From: Lichenicola sp964658455
GTDB lineage: Bacteria > Pseudomonadota > Alphaproteobacteria > Acetobacterales > Acetobacteraceae
NCBI GenBank assembly: GCA_964658455.1
Contig: CAZZZA010000016.1
Coordinates: 1-37,914 of the forward strand
Direction of reading: 5' to 3'
Length of the DNA: 37,914 nt
The notes beneath the pieces are model-generated. The model was not told where the DNA came from and ran no database searches. It worked only from the letters and a program-made list of their open reading frames with translations. A program made the translations under genes and the position numbers. Shown piece by piece: positions 25,218 to 34,008 of this stretch. Every line of letters starts with the position of its first letter. The stretch's first letter is position 1.

Positions 25218-26663
25218 ATGGCGGAACTCGCCGATCTGGGCGTCATCGGCCTTGCGGTCATGGGCGCCAACCTGGCCCGGAACGCCGCGCGCAAGGGCCT
25301 GCGGGTGGCGATCTACAACCGCACCGACGCGAAAACCGACCGGCTGGTCGCCGAGCATGGCGACGAGGGCGCGTTCGTCGCCTCGCACAGCATCGCCGGC
25401 TTCGTCGAGTCGCTGGCCAGGCCGCGCGCGATCATCGTCATGGTCAAGGCGGGCAAGGCGGTCGACGACATGATCGCCGAACTCGAACCGCATCTGGACG
25501 AGGGCGACATCGTCATCGATGCCGGCAACTCGCTCTTCACCGACACCCGCCGGCGCGAGCGCGACCTGGCCGAACGCGGCCTGCTGTTCGTCGGCATGGG
25601 CGTGTCCGGCGGCGAGGAGGGGGCGCTGGAGGGCCCGTCGATCATGCCGGGCGGCGCGCGTGCCGCCTGGGAGCGGATCGCGCCGATGGTGACCAGGATG
25701 GCGATCGCCGTCGACGGCACGCCGTGCTGCGCCTACATGGGTCCGGACGGCGCCGGCCATTACGTGAAGATGGTGCATAACGGCATCGAATATGCCGACA
25801 TGCAGCTCATCGCCGAGGCGTACGACCTGATGCGCTCGGTCTACGGCCTGGAGGCGGCGCGCATCGCGCAGGTGTTCGACGGCTGGAACAGCGGCGATCT
25901 CAATTCCTACCTGATCGAGATCACCGCCGCGGTGCTGGCCAAGGGCGATCCCGGCGGCGGCGGCGCGCTGGTCGACATGATCCGCGACGAGGCCGAGCAG
26001 AAGGGCACCGGGCGCTGGACGGCGCAATCCGCGCTCGAACTCGGGGTTCCGATCACCGCCATCACCGAAGCGGTGTTCGCGCGCGCCCTGTCCGGCCGTC
26101 CGGCGCAGCGCGAGGCGGCGTCGCGGGCGTTCGCCGACACCGCCGCGCCGGCGGCACGGCCCGGCCGGGCGCCTTCGGCGGCCGAGCTGGACCGGATCCG
26201 CGACGCGCTGTTCGCCTCGAAGATCGTGGCCTACGCGCAGGGGTTCGAGCAGCTGCAGGTCGCGTCCGAGCAGTTCAAGTGGGACCTGGACCCGGGCCTG
26301 ATCGCCACCATCTGGCGCGGCGGCTGCATCATCCGCGCCGCGTTCCTCGACCGCATACGCGAGGGCTTCAAGGCGCAGGCCGACGCGCCCAGCCTGCTGC
26401 TGCAGGATTATTTCCGGGAGGCGATCCGCAAGGCCGAGCCGGCCTGGCGCGAGGTGGTGGTGCTGGCGGTGCAGAACGGCGTGCCGGTGCCGGCCTTCGC
26501 GTCGTCGCTGGCCTATTTCGACGGGCTGCGCCGCGCCCGCGGTCCGGCCAACCTGCTGCAGGGCCTGCGCGACTATTTCGGCGCCCATTCCTACCGCCGC
26601 TTCGACCGTCCGGGCTCGTTCCACACCCGCTGGTCGCAGGACGGCTCGGAAATCAAGGTCTGA
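25218..26663 (+). CDS. gnd: 6-phosphogluconate dehydrogenase (decarboxylating)
   Basis: This is a 481-residue protein of the long-chain, dimeric form. It converts 6-phosphogluconate to ribulose 5-phosphate with NADP+ in the oxidative pentose-phosphate pathway. The N-terminal Rossmann motif is GVIGLAVMGANLARN, followed by YNRTDAKTDRLV. The substrate region has IDAGNSLFTDTRRRE and GMGVSGGEEGALEGPSIMPG. The catalytic Lys and Glu lie in HYVKMVHNGIEYADMQLI. The KGTGRWT segment and the C-terminal SYRRFDRPGSFHTRW complete the signature. GGAAAG lies upstream of the ATG. It sits between the divergent membrane gene and an LplT-like gene that starts 24 bases after its stop. No zwf or pgl gene is nearby, so it is probably expressed independently of those pathway steps. 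Confidence 0.96.
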   Translation: MAELADLGVIGLAVMGANLARNAARKGLRVAIYNRTDAKTDRLVAEHGDEGAFVASHSIAGFVESLARPRAIIVMVKAGKAVDDMIAELEPHLDEGDIVIDAGNSLFTDTRRRERDLAERGLLFVGMGVSGGEEGALEGPSIMPGGARAAWERIAPMVTRMAIAVDGTPCCAYMGPDGAGHYVKMVHNGIEYADMQLIAEAYDLMRSVYGLEAARIAQVFDGWNSGDLNSYLIEITAAVLAKGDPGGGGALVDMIRDEAEQKGTGRWTAQSALELGVPITAITEAVFARALSGRPAQREAASRAFADTAAPAARPGRAPSAAELDRIRDALFASKIVAYAQGFEQLQVASEQFKWDLDPGLIATIWRGGCIIRAAFLDRIREGFKAQADAPSLLLQDYFREAIRKAEPAWREVVVLAVQNGVPVPAFASSLAYFDGLRRARGPANLLQGLRDYFGAHSYRRFDRPGSFHTRWSQDGSEIKV

Positions 26664-26686
26664 GCCGGCGCCGCGAGCCCGCCTGA

Positions 26687-27943
26687 ATGGGCGCGCGGCT
26701 GCTGCGCACCCGGCGTTTCCTGCCGCTGTTCCTGGTGCAGGCGACCGGCGGGCTGAACGACAACCTGTTCAAGAACGCGATGGTGGTGCTGCTGATGTTC
26801 AGCGCCGCCGGCCCGCATGCCGGGGCCGGGCTCGCGGCGATCGCCGGCGGGGTGTTCATCCTGCCCTATGCGCTGTTCAGCGCCGTCTGCGGACAGCTCG
26901 CGGACCGGTTCGACAAGGCGGTGCTGATCCGGCTCAACAAGCTGTCCGAGCTGGTGTTGCTGACGCTCGGCGCGCTTGCGCTCTCGACCGGCGGCACCAT
27001 GGCGCTGCTCGCGGTGCTGTTCGGGCTCGGCGTGCAGGCGACCCAGTTCGGCCCGCTGAAATACGGCATCCTGCCGCAGCATCTCGCCGCCGACGAGCTG
27101 CTGTCCGGCAACGCCCTGATCGAGGCGGCGACCTTCGTCGCGATCCTGCTCGGCACCATCCTCGGCGGCCTGCTGATCGGCGTGCGACACGGGCCGGCGC
27201 TGGTCGGCGGCCTGGGCATCGCGCTGTCCGCGGCCGGGCTGCTCGCGTCCTGGCCGATCCCGGCCGCTCCCGGCTCGCCGCTGGTGCGCATCGAGATCAA
27301 CCCGGCCATGGCGACCTGGCGGGTGCTGCGCGCGGCGGCGCGCGACGCGCCGGTCTGGCGCGCGATCGTCGGGCTGAGCTGGTTCTGGGCGGTCGGCGCC
27401 ACCTACCTGGCGCTGTTCCCGGTGCTGGTGCGCGACCGGTTCCATGCCGACAATCGCCTGGTCACGCTGCTGCTGGCCGGCTTCGTGCTCGGCACCGCGC
27501 TCGGCGCGCTGCTGGCCAGCCGGCTGCTGCGCGGCGCGGTGTCGACCCGCCTGGTGCTGCCGTCCGGGCTGGCGCTGGCCGCCGCCACCCTGGCCTTCGC
27601 CGGCCTGTGCCTGAGCCGCGCCGCGTCGCGCTGGAGCGATCCCTCGGCGATGCTGCTGAGCGGCCCCGGCATCGCGGCGCTGCTGGCGCTGCTCGGCGTG
27701 GCGGTCGCCGGCGGGGTGTTCTCGCTGCCGCTGAACGCGATCGTGCAACAGCGCGCCGCGCCGGCGCAGCGCGCGCGCATGGTGGCGGCCAACAATGTCA
27801 TGAACGCGCTGTTCATGGTGGCCGGGGCGGCGATGATCGCGGCGCTGTCGGCGGCGGGGCTGTCGCCGCCGGCGATCCTGGGTCTGGCAGCGCTCGCCAC
27901 CGTCGCGGTGGCCTGGCGCCTTCGCACTCAGACCGGGGGCTGA
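26687..27943 (+). CDS. LplT-like MFS protein (lysophospholipid transporter family)
   Basis: This 418-residue inner-membrane protein has about 12 spans. The N-terminal FLPLFLVQATGGLNDNLFKN and the loop CGQLADRFDKAVLIRLNKLSE, then VQATQFGPLKYGILPQHL and ELLSGNALIEAATFVAILLG, are typical of LplT and of the transporter half of LplT-Aas fusions. Those flip lysophospholipids into the cytoplasm for re-acylation. The acyltransferase/ligase partner Aas is not fused and not in the window. The start has only a weak ribosome-binding site and lies 24 bases after gnd, suggesting coupling. Its last 16 bases overlap the convergent ppkA 3' end (27928-27943). Another substrate is possible. Confidence 0.85.
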   Translation: MGARLLRTRRFLPLFLVQATGGLNDNLFKNAMVVLLMFSAAGPHAGAGLAAIAGGVFILPYALFSAVCGQLADRFDKAVLIRLNKLSELVLLTLGALALSTGGTMALLAVLFGLGVQATQFGPLKYGILPQHLAADELLSGNALIEAATFVAILLGTILGGLLIGVRHGPALVGGLGIALSAAGLLASWPIPAAPGSPLVRIEINPAMATWRVLRAAARDAPVWRAIVGLSWFWAVGATYLALFPVLVRDRFHADNRLVTLLLAGFVLGTALGALLASRLLRGAVSTRLVLPSGLALAAATLAFAGLCLSRAASRWSDPSAMLLSGPGIAALLALLGVAVAGGVFSLPLNAIVQQRAAPAQRARMVAANNVMNALFMVAGAAMIAALSAAGLSPPAILGLAALATVAVAWRLRTQTGG

Positions 27944-28977
27944 TAGGGCCTGCCGGCGAACAGCCGCCGCAGCAGACGGCGCGGCAGCCCCGGCCGGTCG
28001 GCGCGCCCCGGATCCGGCCCCAGCCCGGCGCGGATCTGCGCCGCGTCGGGCCGCCGGCGCGGGTCCGGGTTGAGCATGCGGGTGAGATGCGGCGCGATCT
28101 CCGGCGGCACCCCGTCCAGGTGCGGCCGTCGCCGCCGGGCGGCGAGTGCCGAGGCCAGGTCGTGGCCCATATCGAGTTTCTGGCCGCGCGCCGCCGCGGC
28201 GACGGTCAGCGCCAGACTATAGAGGTCCGAGCGCGGACCGATCGCGCCGGCCAGCGCGGGATCGAGCTGCTCCGGCGACGCCCAGGAATATTTCCCGGCG
28301 AAATCGATCGCGCCGTGCGCGCCATCGGTCTCGTGCACCACGCGGGCGACGCCGAAATCGATCAGCGTCGCCTCGTGCAGGCTGTCGTTGCGCAGCATCA
28401 CGTTGTCCGGCGACAGGTCCTGATGGACGATGCCGTAGCCCTGCAGCGCGTCCAGCGCGTCGAGCAGCCGCAGCAGCAGCACGCGCAGGCCCTCGGCGCG
28501 GATCGGGCCCTGCAGCATGCGCACCCCCAGCGTGCCGCCGCGCAGGTAGTCCAGCACCAGCATCAGCCTGCCGTCATGGTCGCGCAGCAGGCAGCGGCAC
28601 GAGAGGATCGCGTCGTGGCGGATATGCTGCAGCAGGCGCGCCTCGTCGAGCAGCAGCGCCACCGCGCTCGGCTCCTCGAGCATCGCCGGCCGCAGGATCT
28701 TGATCGCGTGGTCGGTGCCAAGATCGCGATGCCGGACCCGGTAGATCTCGCCCATGCCGCCGCGGGAGATCAGCGTCTTGACCACGAAACTCCCGGCCAG
28801 GAGCTGCTCCGGCGCGAAGGTGGCGTCGCCCCAGAACACCGGCGCCTCGGGATCGTGGATCGGCAGGCGCGGCGCGTCCGGCGCCCGTCGCTCGACGCGC
28901 GACGGCACCAGCCGCGTCCGGTCGTCGGCCGCCTCCTCGTCGCCGGTCTTGCCGCCTTCCGGGGCGTCGGCGCTCAG
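27928..28977 (-). CDS. ppkA: T6SS serine/threonine kinase PpkA, apparent CTG start
   Basis: This 349-residue kinase has the Gly-rich loop ISRGGMGEIY, Lys93 (HAIKIL), catalytic IVHQDLSPDN (HQD in place of HRD) and DFG (LIDFGVA), and it has no membrane span. The first standard in-frame start is the GTG at 28908, which has no ribosome-binding site. Reading continues upstream to a CTG at 28975-28977 with GGAGG 7 bases before it, overlapping the phosphatase stop (CTGA). No ATG, GTG or TTG lies between that CTG and the in-frame stop further up. The extra 23 residues contain DDRTRLVP, a motif common at the N-terminus of such kinases. So I use the CTG, which needs proof. It is last in the T6SS operon. 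Its partners, PppA and TagH, are upstream genes. Known PpkA kinases phosphorylate TagH/Fha or TssL to start secretion. Confidence 0.85.
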   Translation of the reverse strand: MSADAPEGGKTGDEEAADDRTRLVPSRVERRAPDAPRLPIHDPEAPVFWGDATFAPEQLLAGSFVVKTLISRGGMGEIYRVRHRDLGTDHAIKILRPAMLEEPSAVALLLDEARLLQHIRHDAILSCRCLLRDHDGRLMLVLDYLRGGTLGVRMLQGPIRAEGLRVLLLRLLDALDALQGYGIVHQDLSPDNVMLRNDSLHEATLIDFGVARVVHETDGAHGAIDFAGKYSWASPEQLDPALAGAIGPRSDLYSLALTVAAAARGQKLDMGHDLASALAARRRRPHLDGVPPEIAPHLTRMLNPDPRRRPDAAQIRAGLGPDPGRADRPGLPRRLLRRLFAGRPYQPPV

Positions 28978-30428
28978 CTGCCCGCCTCCGGAACCGCCAC
29001 CACCACCACGGTGACGTTGTCATGCGCGCCGGCGATCAGCGTCTCCTGCACCAGCGTCTCGACCGCCTGCTCCGGCGGCTGCGGCAGGATCTCGGCGATG
29101 GCGCTCTCCGGCAGCTCCTTGGTCAGCCCGTCGGTGCAGAGCAGGAACACGTCGCCGGGCTGGATGTCGCCTTGCGCGGTTTCGAGGAACACGAACTGCT
29201 CCGCGCCGACCGCATGCGTCACCATGCCGTCATGGGTGGTGTGGTCGCGGGTCAGCCGCTGCAGGTAGCCGCCGCGATAGATGTAGGCGCGGCTGTCGCC
29301 GGACCAGATCACGACATACTGGGTGCCGTGCACCAGGATCGCCACCACGGTCGAGGCGACGGTCGCGGTGTCGGCGATGGTGGCGGCATGGCGGTGCAGG
29401 TCGAGATTGGCCTGGTCGAGCACCTCGTGCAGATCGCGGATCACGCCGCCGAACGATAGCGGCGGCAGCAGTTCCGCCAGCCGTTCGGTGACCCTGCGGC
29501 TGGCGAACGCGCCATCCTGGTGGCCGCCGACGCCGTCCGCCACCGCCCACAGGCCCAGATCCGGCCGCAGCAGCAGCGCGTCCTCGTTGGCCTTGCGCTT
29601 GGAGCCGGGATGGGTGCGGCCGGCGGATGGCAGCAGCGGCACCGGCCGGAGCAGCATCAGCGGGAAACTGTCGAGCGTGACCAGATCCTTGGTCGGCGGC
29701 AGCTCCCAGCCCCATTTGTTCCAGTGCCCGTCGAGGAAGGCGGCGAAGTTCGCCGGCGGCGGCAGCCCCTCGCCGAGCAGGATCGAGGCCTGCACCTGCT
29801 CCGAGCCCAGCGTCCACCACAGGCAGAAGCGCAGCGTGCCGCCCATCACCACCTGGTCGAGGATGCGGCCGTAGGTGTCGGACAGGTCGCCGGTCTGATC
29901 GAGATCGAGGCGCAGCGGCCGCGGCGCCTCGCCGGGCACGCTGGCGTGCTGGTATTCCGGCAGGCCGATCGCCTGGGTTTCCTGGTCGAACCGGTCGAGA
30001 TCGAACTGATCGTCCAGCGAGGTGAGGATCAGCTCCTCGGCGGCGTCGAACCAGTCCTTGGCCTGGTGGAACAGGCTGCCCGGCGACAGGCAATCGGGCA
30101 GTTGCACCGCGACTACCAGCGGGAAATAGCGGCCGACCCGGTCCACCGACGGCATCATCACGCCGATCGCCGGCGCCTCGCCGCACAGGTTGGGGCCGAG
30201 CACGAAGCGCCAGATCGGCGCGTTCAGGTAGGACTGCATCCAGCCCTCGCCGAGCTGGCGCTGGCTGGTGGCCATGCAGCGCTGCAGCCACTCGTCGAAA
30301 TGGCGGCGGAACTGGTGGTCGAGCCGGCGGGCGACGAAATCGCCGCGCGCCGGCAGCTTGCCGAAGAAGCCCGGCCGGTTCTCGGTGGGCGGTGTGCCGA
30401 GGATCCTGCTCTGGCGCTGCTCGCTCAT
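28974..30428 (-). CDS. TagF-PppA fusion: T6SS repressor domain plus PP2C phosphatase
   Basis: This is a 484-residue two-domain cytoplasmic protein. Residues about 18-230 are TagF/ImpM (GFFGKLPARGDFVARRLD; YLNAPIWRFVLGP; GVMMPSVDRVGRYFPLVV), which holds T6SS off in characterised systems. Residues about 255-484 are a PP2C phosphatase with all expected acidic metal sites: KRKANEDALLL, VADGVGGHQDG, IWSGDSRAYIYR, LLCTDGLTKEL and GAHDNVTVVVV. A similar TagF-PppA fusion is known in Agrobacterium, where each domain has its own repressive role. The ATG lies 10 bases after the tssM stop. The stop overlaps the proposed ppkA start. Having kinase and phosphatase adjacent implies a reversible phosphoswitch. 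Confidence 0.93.
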   Translation of the reverse strand: MSEQRQSRILGTPPTENRPGFFGKLPARGDFVARRLDHQFRRHFDEWLQRCMATSQRQLGEGWMQSYLNAPIWRFVLGPNLCGEAPAIGVMMPSVDRVGRYFPLVVAVQLPDCLSPGSLFHQAKDWFDAAEELILTSLDDQFDLDRFDQETQAIGLPEYQHASVPGEAPRPLRLDLDQTGDLSDTYGRILDQVVMGGTLRFCLWWTLGSEQVQASILLGEGLPPPANFAAFLDGHWNKWGWELPPTKDLVTLDSFPLMLLRPVPLLPSAGRTHPGSKRKANEDALLLRPDLGLWAVADGVGGHQDGAFASRRVTERLAELLPPLSFGGVIRDLHEVLDQANLDLHRHAATIADTATVASTVVAILVHGTQYVVIWSGDSRAYIYRGGYLQRLTRDHTTHDGMVTHAVGAEQFVFLETAQGDIQPGDVFLLCTDGLTKELPESAIAEILPQPPEQAVETLVQETLIAGAHDNVTVVVVAVPEAGS

Positions 30429-30438
30429 GACACCGGCG

Positions 30439-33400
30439 TCACAGGCTGGTCGGGCAGCGGAAGCTGCGCAGCAGGCGAAGGTTCAGCGGGTTGAGCACCG
30501 AGTCCGAATGCACCATGAACGAACTCCGTCGCATGCCGACCGAGAAGCTGACGATGAAGCTGTCGTTGCTGATCGTGTCCATGTCTCCCTGCTCCAGCAG
30601 CCTGAAGGTCGACCAGGCGCCGGACGCGCTCGACGTGCCCCCGCCCGGCTGGAAGATGATGCGCGCGCCGGAGTCCGACGCGGCCGGCCAGTGCATGGTC
30701 GTCGGCCGAATCGGACCGTGGTTGTAGACGACCGTCTGCCCCTGCATGTCGAGGGTGACGGTGTTGGCGGCGCTGTCGAGCGTGCGCGGCGTCACCTCGA
30801 AATTGAACCCGACCTGCGAGCCGCCGGCGCCGAAGAAGGCCTGCCGGATCGCGTCGGCCTTCTCGAACGCCGACAGCGACGCGTTGCTGACGCCGGCGGC
30901 GGCGGCATATTGCCACTGCCAGGGATGGCGCGCGGTGTTCACGAACTGCCGCAGGTTCTGGTTGAAGAAGCTGTCGAGCACGCCGCCGACCGCGAACAGC
31001 TTGTTGAAATCGTCGACCGAGATCTCCGAATCGCTGCTCGAGGAGAACGGATAGCGGCCGATCACCGCCTGGCGGCAGAACCGCGCCCCGCCGGCCTGCC
31101 AGAGCTGTGAGATCTGCGACTGCGCCCCGCCGGACGAGATCGAGCGCACCGCGTCGGTCAGTCCCGACAGCCAGTTGTCGACCGGCGTCGGCATCTGCCG
31201 CGCCTCGCTGATCAGGCTCTGGTTGGCGTCGTTCACCCCGCCCTCGGCCTGCAGCAGCGACGAGGTCTGCGGCAGGGCGCCGTTGGCGCGCGAGACCTGC
31301 TGGTAGAGCGCATCGATCGTCTTGAGCAGCTCGTCGAGCTGCGCCGGCTGGCCGTTCACGCTCTGCGTCATGGCGCGCAGCGCGGCCAGCTGGTCGGTGC
31401 TGCCGGCCGGCGCGGCGGCGGCGCCGAGCGCAGGGTCGGAGGCGGCGGGCGCCGCCTGGGAGATGAGCTGGGCGATCTTGGCCGCCTGTGGATCGTGGCT
31501 GTTGGCGTCGGGCTGCAGGTTGCTGTCGTTGGCGACCGCCAGCAGCAGCTTGCGCAACGCCGATTCCGGCCCGGTCAGCCCGTTCAGCACCTGCACCGCG
31601 GCACTCATGGATTGCAGCGGCACCACGCGCAGGTCCGACAGCAGCGTCATCCATTGCGTCGTCAGGTCGTTGCGATACAGCTCGGTGACCTGGGCGATGA
31701 TCGCATCGTCGTTCGCGTTGCCCGAAGCGGCGCCCGAAGCGGCCCCCGCAGCCGGGCCGGTGCCGCCGCCATAGATCCAGTTCTCCTGCTGCACGTCATG
31801 CGTCGCCTGGCGCAGCCTGGGCAGGAACACCGCGAGATAGCCCTCCCTCGTGAAGAAACCGGGAATGCCCTTCGACAACGGCGCGCCCGACTGGCGCACG
31901 AACACCCGGTCGGCCATCGCGCCGACCTTGTCGAGCACGGTCCAGGCGGGAAGACGCGCGGCGGCATCGCTGTCGCGCAGCGCGGCATAGACCCTGGCGG
32001 CGGGCGGCTGCTTGGCCAGCTCCTGGCGCGCATCGCCGATCACCGCGCCGTCGAGCGCGACGTTCGCCAGCGGCGCGGTGAGCAGCCGGGCGAAATGCGT
32101 ATCGAGATCGGCGCGCAGCGCGTCGTCGGCGTGGCTCGGATACCGGTCCTTCCATTCCGCCGACATCCAGCTGCGCGCGAACGCCTTGTCGAGCGGACCC
32201 TGGCCGCCGAGCCCGAGATAGACCCGCATCGCCGCGACGACGAATTCCGGCTGGTTCTGGCGCGCGCGGATCTGGTTCTGCAGGAACACCAGCACCCGCG
32301 GCAGCAGCATCCCGTTCAGGGCGCGCTGATACGCGTCGTCATACTGCGAGCCCAGCTTGGCGGTCTGGTCGAGCCCGGCATGCAGCCAGATCGACGCGCT
32401 CCTGGCGTGCAGGTCGGCCGGGCCGTCGCGCAGGAGGTCGAGCGGCGGCACGATCCTGCGGAAATCGTCGTCGGCGACCGGACCGGAGCCGATCGCGCCG
32501 GCGAGCTGGTTGTAGCGCGCGATGCGCTCGTTGGCCGCCGCGACCAGGGTGAGATTCTGCATGTAGGCGGAGCCCCACGCGGCGAACACCAGGACCAGCA
32601 GTGCTAGCGCGCTGCCCAGCGCGATGTTGCGCGTCAGACGCAGACGCTTGCGCGCCAGCGGATCGGCGGCGGCGAGATTGGCTTCGGCGAACACCACCTG
32701 CTTGAGCAGTCGGGTGAGGAAATAGCTCTTCTCGGCGCCGCTGAACACCGGCTGGCGCGGCACCTCGACGCCGAGGATCGATCCCATCGCGTGCATCATG
32801 CGGTCGACCGGGACGCCGTTCTGGGTCGAGGAGGCGAAATACACGCCGCGCAGCAGCGGCCGCTTCTCGAACCGCGAGGTGGAGAAGATCTCGGTCAGCG
32901 TCTCCTGGATCGCCTCTTTCAGCGTCGCCATCTGCACCGGGAAGCCGTAGATCAGGCCGCGGCGATCGACCGAGGTCTCCTGCTGCATGCGCTCGAGCAC
33001 CAGCGTGTTCAGCCGTTTCAGCAGCAGGTCGAACTCGGCCTCGAAGTGCTGGATCGCGGGCGGGCTGGTCTCGCGCCCGTCATCGAGCGGGAACGTCATG
33101 CCCCAGGGCTGTTCGCGGTCGGTGCGGCTGAACGCATCGAAGAACTCGACGAACCCTGCGAGAAGATCGGTCTTGGTCAGGATGAAATAGACCGGGAAGC
33201 GGGCGCCGAAGAACTCGGTCAGCTCGGTCAGGCGACGCCGGATCGCCAGCGCGTGCGCCTGGCGGTGCTGCGGGTCGCGCGCCGCCAGATCCTCCAGGCT
33301 GAGCGCGACGATCACGCCGTTGATCGGCTGCAACGGCCGATACTGCTTCAGCAGCCCGAGGAAGCCCTGCCACCCCTTGCGGTCGATCTCGGGGTCGCTG

Positions 33401-34008
33401 TCCTGGGTGGTGTAGCGGCCGGCGGCATCGAGCAGGATCGCATCCTCGGTGAACCACCAGTCGCAGTTGCGGGTGCCGCCCACGCCGCGCACCGGCTCGC
33501 TGCCCATGCTGTCGGACAGCGGCAGGTTCAGCCCGGAATTGAGCAGCGCCGTGGTCTTTCCCGAGCCCGGCGGCCCGATCATGATGTACCAGGGCAGGCG
33601 ATAGACGTAGTCGCGCTTGCCGCCGGTGACCCGGCGCAGCTGCCGCATCGCTTCCTGCAGCCGCTGGCGGATCTGCTCGACCTCCTGCGCCGGCAGGCTG
33701 TCGCGGTCGGCCTGCTGCTCGGCGGTCAGCGCCGCGATCAGCGCCTTGTTCTTCTTCCGGTCCCTGACCAGCTGCACGACGTTGTAGACGGTCCAGCCGG
33801 CGATCAGCAGCACCACCGCGACGATGCGGTTGCGCTCGGTATCGAGCGGCGCCCAGCGGCCGAAGCGCAGCATCTCGCCGTAGAAGAAGACCACCAGGAT
33901 GGCGGCGGCGGTCCAGATCAGCGTCCGCAGCCAGCGGACCTTGACGTAGCGCCCGAGCGGCCCGGTGAAGGAGGCGACCTGCCCGAGAAAGGATCGGAGG
34001 AAGTTCAT
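30439..34008 (-). CDS. tssM: T6SS membrane-complex protein TssM (IcmF)
   Basis: This 1189-residue inner-membrane protein spans the envelope and, with TssL and TssJ, forms the trans-envelope complex. Membrane spans lie at about residues 28-42, 62-78 and 461-481. Between spans 2 and 3 is the cytoplasmic NTPase-like domain with Walker A GPPGSGKT (145-152), DAAGRYTTQD and FILTKTDLL, so the ATP/GTP site is complete, unlike in some IcmF proteins. The large periplasmic C-terminal half ends in the beta-rich domain that meets TssJ (FEVTPRTLDSAANTVTLDMQ; SVGMRRSSFMV). An alanine/glycine-rich linker (GPAAGAASGAASGNAND) lies near the middle. The ATG overlaps the tssL stop (ATGA, 34005-34008). Open reading further upstream is only antisense-frame shadow. 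Confidence 0.95.
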   Translation of the reverse strand: MNFLRSFLGQVASFTGPLGRYVKVRWLRTLIWTAAAILVVFFYGEMLRFGRWAPLDTERNRIVAVVLLIAGWTVYNVVQLVRDRKKNKALIAALTAEQQADRDSLPAQEVEQIRQRLQEAMRQLRRVTGGKRDYVYRLPWYIMIGPPGSGKTTALLNSGLNLPLSDSMGSEPVRGVGGTRNCDWWFTEDAILLDAAGRYTTQDSDPEIDRKGWQGFLGLLKQYRPLQPINGVIVALSLEDLAARDPQHRQAHALAIRRRLTELTEFFGARFPVYFILTKTDLLAGFVEFFDAFSRTDREQPWGMTFPLDDGRETSPPAIQHFEAEFDLLLKRLNTLVLERMQQETSVDRRGLIYGFPVQMATLKEAIQETLTEIFSTSRFEKRPLLRGVYFASSTQNGVPVDRMMHAMGSILGVEVPRQPVFSGAEKSYFLTRLLKQVVFAEANLAAADPLARKRLRLTRNIALGSALALLVLVFAAWGSAYMQNLTLVAAANERIARYNQLAGAIGSGPVADDDFRRIVPPLDLLRDGPADLHARSASIWLHAGLDQTAKLGSQYDDAYQRALNGMLLPRVLVFLQNQIRARQNQPEFVVAAMRVYLGLGGQGPLDKAFARSWMSAEWKDRYPSHADDALRADLDTHFARLLTAPLANVALDGAVIGDARQELAKQPPAARVYAALRDSDAAARLPAWTVLDKVGAMADRVFVRQSGAPLSKGIPGFFTREGYLAVFLPRLRQATHDVQQENWIYGGGTGPAAGAASGAASGNANDDAIIAQVTELYRNDLTTQWMTLLSDLRVVPLQSMSAAVQVLNGLTGPESALRKLLLAVANDSNLQPDANSHDPQAAKIAQLISQAAPAASDPALGAAAAPAGSTDQLAALRAMTQSVNGQPAQLDELLKTIDALYQQVSRANGALPQTSSLLQAEGGVNDANQSLISEARQMPTPVDNWLSGLTDAVRSISSGGAQSQISQLWQAGGARFCRQAVIGRYPFSSSSDSEISVDDFNKLFAVGGVLDSFFNQNLRQFVNTARHPWQWQYAAAAGVSNASLSAFEKADAIRQAFFGAGGSQVGFNFEVTPRTLDSAANTVTLDMQGQTVVYNHGPIRPTTMHWPAASDSGARIIFQPGGGTSSASGAWSTFRLLEQGDMDTISNDSFIVSFSVGMRRSSFMVHSDSVLNPLNLRLLRSFRCPTSL

